From positions 1 to 33,595 of the forward strand of contig JANXXP010000302.1 of assembly GCA_025350595.1 (NCBI GenBank): 33,595 nucleotides of DNA, given 5' to 3'. Made by a program: the position numbers and the translations under genes. Source of the DNA: Bacteroidota bacterium (GTDB lineage Bacteria > Bacteroidota > Bacteroidia > Bacteroidales > VadinHA17). Below the pieces are notes generated by a model. That model made no database searches and was not told the origin of the DNA. It worked only from the letters and a program-made list of their open reading frames with translations. Shown in pieces: positions 26,026 to 33,595 of this stretch; positions within the stretch are counted from its first letter, which is position 1, and each line of letters starts with the position of its first letter.

Positions 26026-28332
26026 CTATTTAACAATAATTTCTGTTTTACCTTTTACGATATAATTTTTTGTATCAAATACCAAATTCAGAGATTTTTC
26101 AGAAAGGTTTCTTACAATTGTTTGTGTGCTTGATACTTTTACTTCGAAAAGGATACCACGAAACCTGGAATGAAAGGAATACGATTTCCAGTTATCAGGA
26201 ATTAATGGCTTAAGAAGGATCTTATCATCCTGTATTCTCATACCTCCAAATCCCTCAACTATTGCAAGCCAGGTGCCAGCCATACTGGTTATATGCAAAC
26301 CATCTGAGACTTCGTTATTATAATCATCAAGATCTAACCGGGCTGTTCGCAGATACAGCTCATAAGCTTTTGCGATATTTCCGATTCTTGAAGCCAAAAT
26401 TGAATGAATACATGCAGATAATGATGATTCATGAACTGTCATTTGTTCGTAAAAATCGAAGTTGCGCTTTATGGTTTCAGTATCATATTTATCTTCAAAA
26501 AGATATAGCCCCTGCAACACATCAGCCTGCTTAATATAACATGATCTGAGTATCCTGTCCCATGACCAGTGCTGATTTATTGGTTTTTCGTCTTTCGGAA
26601 TTGATTCAGCACTTAGAAGTTCTTTGTCAAGAAATCCATCCTGCTGCAGAAAAACCTGACGCTTTGTATCTACATTAAAGTGCATATTTTTTACCAGCTC
26701 TGACCATCTCGGTAGCTCAGTTTTGAAGTTGAAATTGGTCTTCTTTAAAACCTTGCCAAGCTTAGACGAATTTCCCTTTTCAAGTTCTTCAATAGTTTTT
26801 AAAGTGTACGATAATGTCCAGACCGCTAATGAATTTGTGTACCAGTTATTATTGACATTGTTTTCGTATTCATTTGGTCCGGTTACACCAAGGATCACGT
26901 ATTTTTTAAGGTTCTCAGAGTATGTTGCCCTCTGACTCCAGAACCTTGAAATAGCAATGAGAACCTCTAATCCGTAATCAGCCATATACTCTTTATCACC
27001 AGTATGCCTGATATAATTATATATTGCGAAAGCTATAGCCCCGTTACGGTGTATTTCTTCAAATGTAATTTCCCACTCATTGTGACACTCTTCACCGTTC
27101 ATTGTTACCATTGGATACAACGCGGCGCCATGCTTAAATCCCAACTTTTCAGCGTTTTCAATACTTTTCTGAAGGTGCTTATATCTGTATAGCAGTAAGT
27201 TTTTACCCACTTGTTTATCAGCTGTTTTCAGAAAAAATGGCAAGCCAAATGCTTCTGTATCCCAATAAGTGCTGCCGCCATACTTTTCGCCTGTAAATCC
27301 TTTTGGTCCAATATTAAGTCTTTCGTCTTTCCCGGTATATGTCTGGTTAAGATGAAAAATATTAAACCTTATTGCCTGCTGGGCTGAGATATCCCCATTG
27401 ATAACTACATCTGAAGTAGCCCAGATTTTATCCCATTCATTGATATGATCTGAAAGGAGCTTGTTGTATCCACTTCTAATTGCAAATTCAAGACGCTGAT
27501 TAACAATTGCTGGAAGATTCTTCTTATCATAATTCAGAGATGATATTACTGAAACGAACTTATAGAGTACAAGCTCTTCACCCTTTCCTGCGACTGAAGA
27601 AAAAGTGTTAGCAACATATTTTGCTCTGTCAGTTATTTCAGGTTTTATCTTTACCTTTTTGTTATCCTTCTCCAGAATATAAGTCATTCCAAGTGCGACA
27701 TGAAAATCGGTTTTCATTGTTCGGGAAATAAGCATCCCGCTACCTTCTGATATGTGCCGGCTAACTTCTTTCCAGAATTTTTTTCCATAGTTTGTATCTT
27801 CATTCCTGACATCGGAATCGAGATAAACAGTGAAACTGACTGATCCGCTAAAATTCACAGGTTTAACTGAATATCGGATCAATCCCAGGTCAGGTTCAGT
27901 CATACTAAGGAATCGTTTTGAGCTTATTTCAAGAGTTTTGGTTTTCAAAATTGTGATATTGAAATGTCTTTCAAGATATCCTTCTTTCATATTAAGGGTT
28001 CTCCTGAAAGAATTTATCTTTACCTGAGCCAGGTCAATTACTTCACCATCAACTGTGAGATTGATCCCAATCCAGTTTGGCGCATTGAGCACTTTAGCAA
28101 AATATTCAGGATATCCATTTTTCCACCATCCGACTCTTGTTTTATCGGGATAATATACTCCGGCTACATAGCTACCACGGTGATAATCACCGCTATAATG
28201 TTCCTCAAAGTTAGCTCTCTGACCCATGTAGCCATTCCCGAGGGAAAAAATACTTTCAGACTCTCTGTTCATTTCAGGATCAAATCCCTCTTCAACAACC
28301 AGCCACTCATCTTTCTTATAATAGCTATTCAT
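26026..28332 (-). CDS. GH65 inverting disaccharide phosphorylase, probably maltose phosphorylase
   Basis: The product is 768 aa with no signal peptide, so it is cytoplasmic. GH65 hallmarks are visible: the N-terminal NRESESIFSLGNGYMGQRAN region, GPKGFTGEKYGGSTYWDTE (342-360), GEECHNEWEITFEEIHRNG (413-431) and GVTGPNEYENNVNNN (482-496). Glu488 in GPNEYE is at the position of the catalytic acid reported as Glu487 in Lactobacillus brevis maltose phosphorylase. The expected reaction is maltose plus phosphate to beta-glucose 1-phosphate plus glucose. The gene starts 1 nt after beta-phosphoglucomutase, which consumes that product, and two GH13 enzymes follow, which favours maltose over trehalose, kojibiose or nigerose; those specificities remain possible because the family motifs are shared. 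The C-terminal jelly-roll domain appears complete. Confidence 0.92.
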   Translation of the reverse strand: MNSYYKKDEWLVVEEGFDPEMNRESESIFSLGNGYMGQRANFEEHYSGDYHRGSYVAGVYYPDKTRVGWWKNGYPEYFAKVLNAPNWIGINLTVDGEVIDLAQVKINSFRRTLNMKEGYLERHFNITILKTKTLEISSKRFLSMTEPDLGLIRYSVKPVNFSGSVSFTVYLDSDVRNEDTNYGKKFWKEVSRHISEGSGMLISRTMKTDFHVALGMTYILEKDNKKVKIKPEITDRAKYVANTFSSVAGKGEELVLYKFVSVISSLNYDKKNLPAIVNQRLEFAIRSGYNKLLSDHINEWDKIWATSDVVINGDISAQQAIRFNIFHLNQTYTGKDERLNIGPKGFTGEKYGGSTYWDTEAFGLPFFLKTADKQVGKNLLLYRYKHLQKSIENAEKLGFKHGAALYPMVTMNGEECHNEWEITFEEIHRNGAIAFAIYNYIRHTGDKEYMADYGLEVLIAISRFWSQRATYSENLKKYVILGVTGPNEYENNVNNNWYTNSLAVWTLSYTLKTIEELEKGNSSKLGKVLKKTNFNFKTELPRWSELVKNMHFNVDTKRQVFLQQDGFLDKELLSAESIPKDEKPINQHWSWDRILRSCYIKQADVLQGLYLFEDKYDTETIKRNFDFYEQMTVHESSLSACIHSILASRIGNIAKAYELYLRTARLDLDDYNNEVSDGLHITSMAGTWLAIVEGFGGMRIQDDKILLKPLIPDNWKSYSFHSRFRGILFEVKVSSTQTIVRNLSEKSLNLVFDTKNYIVKGKTEIIVK

Positions 28333-28333
28333 A

Positions 28334-28993
28334 TTAAATCATTTTTTCAATAAGACGTAATCGGCTTATATTCATCTCATTAAGCCCTTTAATAACAAAA
28401 TCGGCTTCCGTCAGCACTTTGGTAGAGCCGATACCCACACATTTCATACCTGCGTTTATTGCTGCCTGCACGCCGGCCACAGCATCTTCAAAAACCACGC
28501 AATTTTCGGGCTTAACACCAAGCATTTTTGCTGCGGTCAGAAATACTTCAGGATCAGGTTTGGCTTTATGAACATTATTACCATCAGCAACAGCATTAAA
28601 AACATTACTAAGATTCACCCGTTTAAGAATCATGGGAGTGTTTTTACTGGCAGAGCCAAGCGCGATAGGGATATTAGCATCTTTTAATTCTCTTATAAAA
28701 TCAAGAGACCCCGGAAGTATCTCTTCCGGAGTCATTTTGCTAATGTAATCCACATACCAGCTGTTCTTAAGACGTGCATATTCATCTTTGGCTACTGCAT
28801 CGATGCTTAAATTACCAATCTCAAGAATTATTTCAAGTGATGCCATACGGCTAACTCCTTTAAGACGTTCGTTGTCTTTTTCAGTGAAATTTATCCCAAT
28901 CTGATCCGTGAGTCTTTTCCAGGCAAGAAAATGATACTTAGCCGTATCAACTATAACTCCGTCAAGGTCAAAAATACAGGCCTCTACTTTCAT
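28334..28993 (-). CDS. pgmB: beta-phosphoglucomutase (HAD superfamily)
   Basis: This 219-aa cytoplasmic enzyme converts beta-glucose 1-phosphate to glucose 6-phosphate. HAD motif I is FDLDGVIVDTA (residues 8-18), with nucleophile Asp9 and acid/base Asp11. The helical cap contains RLKGVSR, which matches the beta-PGM cap signature. GSASKN is motif II and KAKPDPEVF the motif III lysine region; VFEDAVAGVQAA carries the motif IV acidic pair. The length and motif order match Lactococcus lactis beta-PGM. Its ATG shares one base with the TAA of the transporter gene, and its stop lies 1 nt before the GH65 start, so transporter, mutase and phosphorylase are translationally coupled. A general HAD phosphatase is unlikely given the cap motif and the GH65 partner. 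Confidence 0.93.
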   Translation of the reverse strand: MKVEACIFDLDGVIVDTAKYHFLAWKRLTDQIGINFTEKDNERLKGVSRMASLEIILEIGNLSIDAVAKDEYARLKNSWYVDYISKMTPEEILPGSLDFIRELKDANIPIALGSASKNTPMILKRVNLSNVFNAVADGNNVHKAKPDPEVFLTAAKMLGVKPENCVVFEDAVAGVQAAINAGMKCVGIGSTKVLTEADFVIKGLNEMNISRLRLIEKMI

Positions 28994-30750
28994 TATACAT
29001 TTTGTGATTTAACTTCATCCACATCCTTCACAAACAGAACCAATGCCGCTGCAATAAACATCGAAACGCCTCCTGCGACGAGAGCCAGAATACTTTGTCC
29101 ACCAAAAAGGCTTTTTACCAGAAAGCCAAGAATACTGGCTGCCATAATCTGAGGAATAACAATGAAAAAGTTGAAGATACCCATATAAGTCCCCATCTTA
29201 TTTGATGGAAGTGAGCCTGTAAGAATAGCATAAGGCATTGCAAGAATACTTGCCCAGGCCAGGCCAATACCCAGCTCAGAGATCAGAAGAAGTTTTGGAT
29301 TTTTGATCAGTAAGAATGAGATAAGGCTAATGCCGCCAATTATCAAACTGATGGAATGAACTGTTTTCCTGCTGGTGATTCTTGCAAGTGCAATGAGGAG
29401 AAATGCCATAATTGCAGCAAATCCGTTATATACTGCCATTAAAATGCCAACCCAGTCGGCACCCTTATTGTATTCTTTCTCAATAGACAGTAATCTGGCC
29501 TTTACTTTCTGGTCGGAAAGAAGAAGATCTTTCTTACTTCCATCATTAAAAAACTGAACAACCCTCATTGATATAACAACCTGTTTTCCCGCATCAAATT
29601 TCTTTTCAAAGGCTGTCATATCTGACCTGATATCTTCCAGGTTACTCCACTTTTTTGACTCCGGGAGAACTGATACTTTATCGAGTGATTGCTTCATTGA
29701 TAAGAAAATATCCTTGTCAAGCTTCATATCATACTTAGTGCTGGTTACTCCGGCAGTTGTATAAATCCACATTGAGAACAGGGCAAACCACGAAAAAAAC
29801 TGAACAAAAGAGAGCTGGACCATGGTCTTTGGCATCTTAAAAAGGTCATTAATAATAATAACCAGCCCATTGTCAGTCTTTTTGTTCATTGTAAATACTC
29901 CGGTCACAACCTGGATGAGCCCGAATACAATCAGTCCAAATCCGAGAATATAAACCTCGGCCTGCATCTTAAACATATAAACAAAAAAGCTGATAACTGC
30001 CCCGGTTAGTATCCAGATGAGAGATGATTTGAAGAATTTGCTTTCAGGAAGGAAGTCTTCGACATGTTCTACGTTTTTATTTACTTCTCCCGGACCCGGC
30101 TCACTGAACTCAGCAAGCTCCAGAGGGGAATATTCTTTTGTCTTGAATATTGTCCATGCCACAGCGAGTAAAAAAACTATGGCTCCAAGCAGAAATGAAA
30201 GAATTATATGAGGAGGAATTTTTCCTGCTTCAGATATGTTTGAAACACCAAACCAGTTTGTAAGTATATACGGTAGAGCAGAAGCAACAACTGCACCTGT
30301 CCCTATGAAGAAGCTCTGCATAGCAAACCCTGTTGTTCTCTGTTCAGAAGGAAGCATATCACCAACGAAGGCTCTGAAAGGTTCCATTGATACATTTATT
30401 GATGCATCCATTATCCATAGAGTTCCTGCGGCTATCCACAAAACCGGAGAGTGAGGCATGAAAATCAATGCGATGGAAGCAAGAATAGCTCCAACAAGGA
30501 AATATGGACGGCGACGACCGAGTCTGTTCCAGGTATTATCGCTCATGTGGCCTATTATAGGCTGAATAATGAGTCCGGTAACAGGTGCCGCTATCCAGAG
30601 AATGGGTATGTTCTCAACTTTTGCCCCGAGTGTTTCAAATATTCTGCTGACATTTGCATTTTGCAGTGCAAAACCAAACTGGATTCCGAGGAATCCGAAG
30701 CTCATATTCCAAACCTGCCAGAAGGAAAGATTCGGTTTCGATTTTTTCAT
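28993..30750 (-). CDS. MFS/SLC45-like sugar transporter with a large extra-membrane insertion
   Basis: This 585-aa inner-membrane carrier has the loop motif [17 protein letters not shown] (67-83) after the second hydrophobic segment, as in the glycoside/SLC45-type sugar symporters that include bacterial maltose carriers. About 12 hydrophobic segments are visible, among them [36 protein letters not shown] and [16 protein letters not shown]. Between the segment ending near residue 334 and the next at about 433 lies a charged insertion of roughly 95 residues, which explains why it is longer than the usual 450-500 aa. The gene opens an operon with pgmB and GH65, so it most likely brings maltose or short maltodextrins into the cytoplasm. 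A good promoter lies at 30801-30830 and an operator-like palindrome at 30896-30915. The substrate is inferred from context. Confidence 0.88.
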   Translation of the reverse strand: MKKSKPNLSFWQVWNMSFGFLGIQFGFALQNANVSRIFETLGAKVENIPILWIAAPVTGLIIQPIIGHMSDNTWNRLGRRRPYFLVGAILASIALIFMPHSPVLWIAAGTLWIMDASINVSMEPFRAFVGDMLPSEQRTTGFAMQSFFIGTGAVVASALPYILTNWFGVSNISEAGKIPPHIILSFLLGAIVFLLAVAWTIFKTKEYSPLELAEFSEPGPGEVNKNVEHVEDFLPESKFFKSSLIWILTGAVISFFVYMFKMQAEVYILGFGLIVFGLIQVVTGVFTMNKKTDNGLVIIINDLFKMPKTMVQLSFVQFFSWFALFSMWIYTTAGVTSTKYDMKLDKDIFLSMKQSLDKVSVLPESKKWSNLEDIRSDMTAFEKKFDAGKQVVISMRVVQFFNDGSKKDLLLSDQKVKARLLSIEKEYNKGADWVGILMAVYNGFAAIMAFLLIALARITSRKTVHSISLIIGGISLISFLLIKNPKLLLISELGIGLAWASILAMPYAILTGSLPSNKMGTYMGIFNFFIVIPQIMAASILGFLVKSLFGGQSILALVAGGVSMFIAAALVLFVKDVDEVKSQNV

Positions 30751-30800
30751 AAGACAAAGTATTATCCGGGTAAGTGAAGAAAACGGTTTAGGATTTCATT

Positions 30801-30830
30801 CAAATTTAGGGAAAAGGATTTGATTCCCAA
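30801..30830 (-). promoter_or_regulatory. Bacteroidota-type promoter of the transporter-pgmB-GH65 operon
   Basis: On the - strand TTG (30830-30828) is followed, after exactly 19 nt, by TAAATTTG (30808-30801). This matches the Bacteroidota promoter form TTG-N19-21-TAnnTTTG. Transcription would begin near 30794, giving a leader of about 45 nt before the ATG at 30750. The same TAAATTTG octamer occurs upstream of susC (22325-22332). Confidence 0.7.
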
Positions 30831-30895
30831 GTCTTATATCTTATTTATTTTCATGCAGATTCGCTGATTTTCAGGCAGTAAGAACCGATGTACTA

Positions 30896-30915
30896 TGTTT
30901 CAAACGTTTTCTGAA
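30896..30915 (-). promoter_or_regulatory. LacI-type operator-like site upstream of the transporter operon
   Basis: The - strand reads TTCAGAAAACGTTTGAAACA, with AAACGTTT at its centre. It matches the susC-upstream site (22431-22450) at 18 of 20 positions and has the same orientation relative to its gene. The centre is about 97 bp upstream of the -7 octamer; the susC site is about 108 bp upstream of its octamer, one helical turn further. This supports a common regulator of the maltose operon and susC. Confidence 0.55.
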
Positions 30916-31097
30916 AATAAATGAAATCCATTAACCCTGCCAACATGCCAGCAGGATCAGAAGATAGCTTAACCTTTACAAGTGACGTTCATGTAGAGAT
31001 CCCTCGCTTCGATTACTTACAATTTCATAAGGGTTGCGAAATGAATCGGAAAAAGGATCTCATCTAACTCATAATATGCATTTAAAATAACTCTGAT

Positions 31098-33595
31098 CTA
31101 CTGTATTAAAGTAAACTTAAGGCTGAATCCGAAGTTTGTATTAGAAGTGGGGAAGGTATTTGCAACAAAAGGATTATTCATTGTATGGTCTGCAAAGATC
31201 TGAAGATTAAACCTGTCGCTGAGAACATAATCAGCACTGGTTCCTATTGTAAATACTTTCTGTCCGACCACAGGCTGGTTTACGTCCTCAATAAGTTTTC
31301 TGGCTATTGTTTTATTATCTCTAATTGAGAAATCGAGTCGGAGATTCAAATCGCTTTTCAGCGCTCTCTGTCCATTGCCCGTTTTAAGAATTATCTTGAC
31401 GTTATCAAACCTGTACCCGGTTCCGAAAATTAGCTCATTAATCCTTGCATCGGCTATCTGATTACTAGTGAGATTAAGTGAAACAGTCCTCGACTTTTTC
31501 CATTCGAACCTTGTTGTAAGGCTGTTTTTCCAGTTCAGGTCAACATTTATCAGAGGGCTGAACTGTTCACTGATAGTTACAACATTTATTTCATATTGCT
31601 GGATGTAATTATTCTGAAGGTCCCTGATCCTGTTTATTCCATCGCCATCGCCCTGATAATTAAGATTTGTTGTATAAGAACCAATCTGATATGTGCTTCT
31701 GTACTGATGCGATATATTTACTGACCGGAATGTCCTTTGTATAAACTCAAATTTAGAGAGTCCGTCAAAATTGATCCTCCAGTTTGGCATCATTTTTAAA
31801 GCTGAGGGGAATGTTTCAAGTCCTACTTTATCGGGACTTGATTTGGTATACGCGGCAAGGAATGCCGGTATTAAAACCTCCCTTGATGTGCTCCCATATC
31901 CGCTTTTAAATGGTCCCTCAATCGGACTGCCGGTTAATGGATCAATATCGGGATTGTAAGCCGGGTCGATTTTTTGTCGTTCGGCAGCTCTCCTTTCTGA
32001 GATTATTACAGCATTTTTCTTAAAGGCTTCAAAGGTCGGAGACACATAATCGTTGGAATTTGATATCTTTTCGAAAGCAGTTCCCCATGAAATAATTGAT
32101 ATAGAGAAGTTTCCTGATACTATTTTGTTTCGTGTGCTGTCGGGAAAGTTACCGTTATAATCAGCTATATAATATGAACTGACATCTTCCAGAAATCTGC
32201 GGTCGGCATTAACATCTATCCTCAGCCCCGGGAAAGGTTCAATGAGACTTCTGAATGATAAGTCGAGCTTATTATTATACATTGCCGGTGAATTAAGCAG
32301 GGTATCTTTTGACAGCCATCCGTTGCTTACAGCTTTATCAAAGAAATTCCTGTCACTATAGCCGAGGATAAATGGCCAACCAGGCGCAAGAAGATTATTA
32401 TTGTCCGACATGCCCAGATATTTTGTGCCGGGAGTATATCCGGGAAGGAACTGACCCTGGGCAGAAGTATAGGTAAGACTGACCGATCTCACACCCATCA
32501 TTGCTCTGATTAAATACTCCCCTCCAACAATAAACGGATTGCGCTTTTTCTGTATCTTACCTTCAACTGTCACTCGTGCTCCATCAGTCTGTTCAGCGGC
32601 AATGAAATTAACCTTGTTCTCATTGACTATTTCCATCTTGCCTTTCACATCTGCACCGCTCTTATTGGTAATCTTAACTTTGACATCCTTTGTTTTAAGA
32701 TTGTGATAGATCGCCTTAACACCACCTGCTTTGAAATTAACATTGTCCTTAGTGTAAATTACGGTCTCAAATTCGGGCTTCTTTTTCTGTGGTGCATCAG
32801 GCCGGGTGTTGTTCTCAATATTTTTAAGAAATTTCCATTTCCCATATATAGTCGTAAGGCTGGCCATGGCAGTCAATGTCAGCTCATTATGATTTTTAAT
32901 CGAATTCCCAAGATTAATCTTCATGCTATCGGGAAAAAGAGGGCCGGCAAGCCAGGTATAATCAGCACCATATCTTGCATTGGCATTTGCCCAAGACATT
33001 AATGGAAGTTTATTTATCGGAATTGTATAGGTGACATTTATAAAATGGTTATAGTTTGTTGTCCGGCCAAAATTCCTGAGATTAGTCATTACCGAATCGC
33101 GCCAAAAGCCATAACTGCTACTATATCTCTGTTTATCAACACCGCCGGGTGGTTCATCAATCCTGGCAAGATTAGTGGCTGTAAAATCGAACTTCAGCTG
33201 ACGGGTAATATCATATTTAAAATCATAAATTCTGCTCCATTCGAAATCTTTTTTAAATGAGGGTGTTATTCTCAGAAATGGATTATCTATATTTCTTGAT
33301 TTCAATTCATTATAAGTTCGATTAAGGTCGGTACGAAAAGAAATACTCTTTGGAAAAAGATAGAAGTTAAAGTCCTTAAAAAGCTTAAAAACCGGTGAAT
33401 TTAAGAAGCTGACATTTTTGAATGGCGAAATATTCACCGGTTGTGCCTGATAATCATAGTTTAGCCCGCCCCTGTAATTCTTTTCGAGGTCAATTTCAGT
33501 TTTGGTATTGCTTTTGTAAATTTCATTATATGTATAGTTTACGCTGAGGTTTGCGGGGTCCCATACATGGGGTTTAGTACCCCGTTTTGTTATTC
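31098..33595 (-). CDS. sprA: cell-surface / type IX secretion protein SprA, C-terminal part
   Basis: The frame is open to the right edge of the window; about 832 residues of the C-terminus are present, out of the 2300-2450 usual for SprA. The codon at 33437 that could pass for a start is a GTG inside a conserved stretch; upstream residues KPHVWDPANLSVNYTYNE and LEKNYRGGLNYDY are typical SprA sequence, so the real start lies outside. Further SprA landmarks are NISPFKN, PLMSWANANARYGADYTW, RNPFIVGGEYLIRAMMGVRS and the terminal FGFSLKFTLI strand. SprA is the very large outer-membrane barrel that forms the translocation channel of the type IX secretion system and was first found through gliding motility. 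It is transcribed toward the maltose locus but separated by 347 bp and is unlikely to be part of it. None of the locus enzymes shows an obvious type IX C-terminal signal. Confidence 0.93.
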   Translation of the reverse strand, partial: ITKRGTKPHVWDPANLSVNYTYNEIYKSNTKTEIDLEKNYRGGLNYDYQAQPVNISPFKNVSFLNSPVFKLFKDFNFYLFPKSISFRTDLNRTYNELKSRNIDNPFLRITPSFKKDFEWSRIYDFKYDITRQLKFDFTATNLARIDEPPGGVDKQRYSSSYGFWRDSVMTNLRNFGRTTNYNHFINVTYTIPINKLPLMSWANANARYGADYTWLAGPLFPDSMKINLGNSIKNHNELTLTAMASLTTIYGKWKFLKNIENNTRPDAPQKKKPEFETVIYTKDNVNFKAGGVKAIYHNLKTKDVKVKITNKSGADVKGKMEIVNENKVNFIAAEQTDGARVTVEGKIQKKRNPFIVGGEYLIRAMMGVRSVSLTYTSAQGQFLPGYTPGTKYLGMSDNNNLLAPGWPFILGYSDRNFFDKAVSNGWLSKDTLLNSPAMYNNKLDLSFRSLIEPFPGLRIDVNADRRFLEDVSSYYIADYNGNFPDSTRNKIVSGNFSISIISWGTAFEKISNSNDYVSPTFEAFKKNAVIISERRAAERQKIDPAYNPDIDPLTGSPIEGPFKSGYGSTSREVLIPAFLAAYTKSSPDKVGLETFPSALKMMPNWRINFDGLSKFEFIQRTFRSVNISHQYRSTYQIGSYTTNLNYQGDGDGINRIRDLQNNYIQQYEINVVTISEQFSPLINVDLNWKNSLTTRFEWKKSRTVSLNLTSNQIADARINELIFGTGYRFDNVKIILKTGNGQRALKSDLNLRLDFSIRDNKTIARKLIEDVNQPVVGQKVFTIGTSADYVLSDRFNLQIFADHTMNNPFVANTFPTSNTNFGFSLKFTLIQ

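Larger units (their letters stand above)
30751..31097. other. 347-bp gap between sprA and the transporter operon
   Basis: I see no gene here. The left part carries the promoter and operator-like site of the transporter operon. Around 30936-30955 a short hairpin (CCTGC, 10-nt loop, GCAGG) could mark the end of the sprA transcript, but no good T-tract follows. From about 30990 to 31061 a segment beginning GTAGAGATCCCTCGCTTCG and closed by an inverted GGATCTC (GAGATCC 30996-31002, GGATCTC 31055-31061) looks like a degenerate copy of a dispersed intergenic repeat, which I recognise only by its general appearance. Confidence 0.5.

Noticed and set aside
30936-30955. Hairpin CCTGC / GCAGG as a sprA terminator
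   Set aside because: The stem is only 5 bp, the loop is long and no T-tract follows, so I mention it only within the gap description.
33435-33437. GTG at 33437 as start of a 779-aa protein
   Set aside because: The frame continues upstream to the window edge with typical SprA sequence, so this is an internal valine codon.

Overview
The window comes from a Bacteroidota genome, probably an environmental Bacteroidales or Marinilabiliales-type organism. The evidence is two SusC-type TonB-dependent transporters with one SusD, many lipoproteins with Bacteroidota-style signal peptides, the C-terminal third of the type IX secretion protein SprA, and a TTG-N19-TAnnTTTG promoter. The DNA is AT-rich. 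I see no tRNA, rRNA, CRISPR array, integrase, transposase or prophage gene.

Layout. Positions 1-3787 (+ strand) hold a carbohydrate-processing set: the tail of a DUF1080 protein, a Tat-exported Gfo/Idh/MocA oxidoreductase, a short-type NagB deaminase and a PfkB-family kinase. The last three genes are almost contiguous. Everything from 3784 to the end is on the - strand. Read in transcription order from high to low coordinates it holds: SprA (partial); an MFS/SLC45-like sugar transporter, beta-phosphoglucomutase and a GH65 disaccharide phosphorylase, which are tightly coupled; a repeat-rich gap; two GH13 lipoprotein enzymes; a 321-bp AT-rich regulatory gap; SusC and SusD followed by a strong hairpin terminator; and then a second five-gene block. 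That block has three very large paralogous lipoproteins (about 1100 aa each), one small unknown lipoprotein and a second SusC-like transporter without its own SusD.

How the genes work together. The first part of the - strand reads as an alpha-glucan (maltodextrin/starch) utilisation locus. Surface or periplasmic GH13 enzymes cut the glucan, SusC/SusD import oligosaccharides across the outer membrane, and the MFS carrier brings maltose-size sugars into the cytoplasm. GH65 splits them with phosphate into beta-glucose 1-phosphate and glucose, and beta-phosphoglucomutase makes glucose 6-phosphate. A nearly identical 20-bp operator-like sequence centred on AAACGTTT lies upstream of both the MFS gene and susC, which suggests one regulator for both halves. 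No regulator gene is in the window.

The most unusual part is the block from 3784 to 17300. Each of the three large lipoproteins shows the same architecture: seven calcium-binding FG-GAP/VCBS repeats, an ASPIC/UnbV domain, then seven more repeats. This predicts two seven-bladed propellers joined by an ASPIC module. They are co-directional with, and nearly touching, a SusC paralogue that has lost its N-terminal carboxypeptidase-regulatory-like domain. No SusE/SusF-like gene is present. I infer, without proof, that the propeller lipoproteins are surface glycan-binding or transporter-partner proteins for this second SusC.
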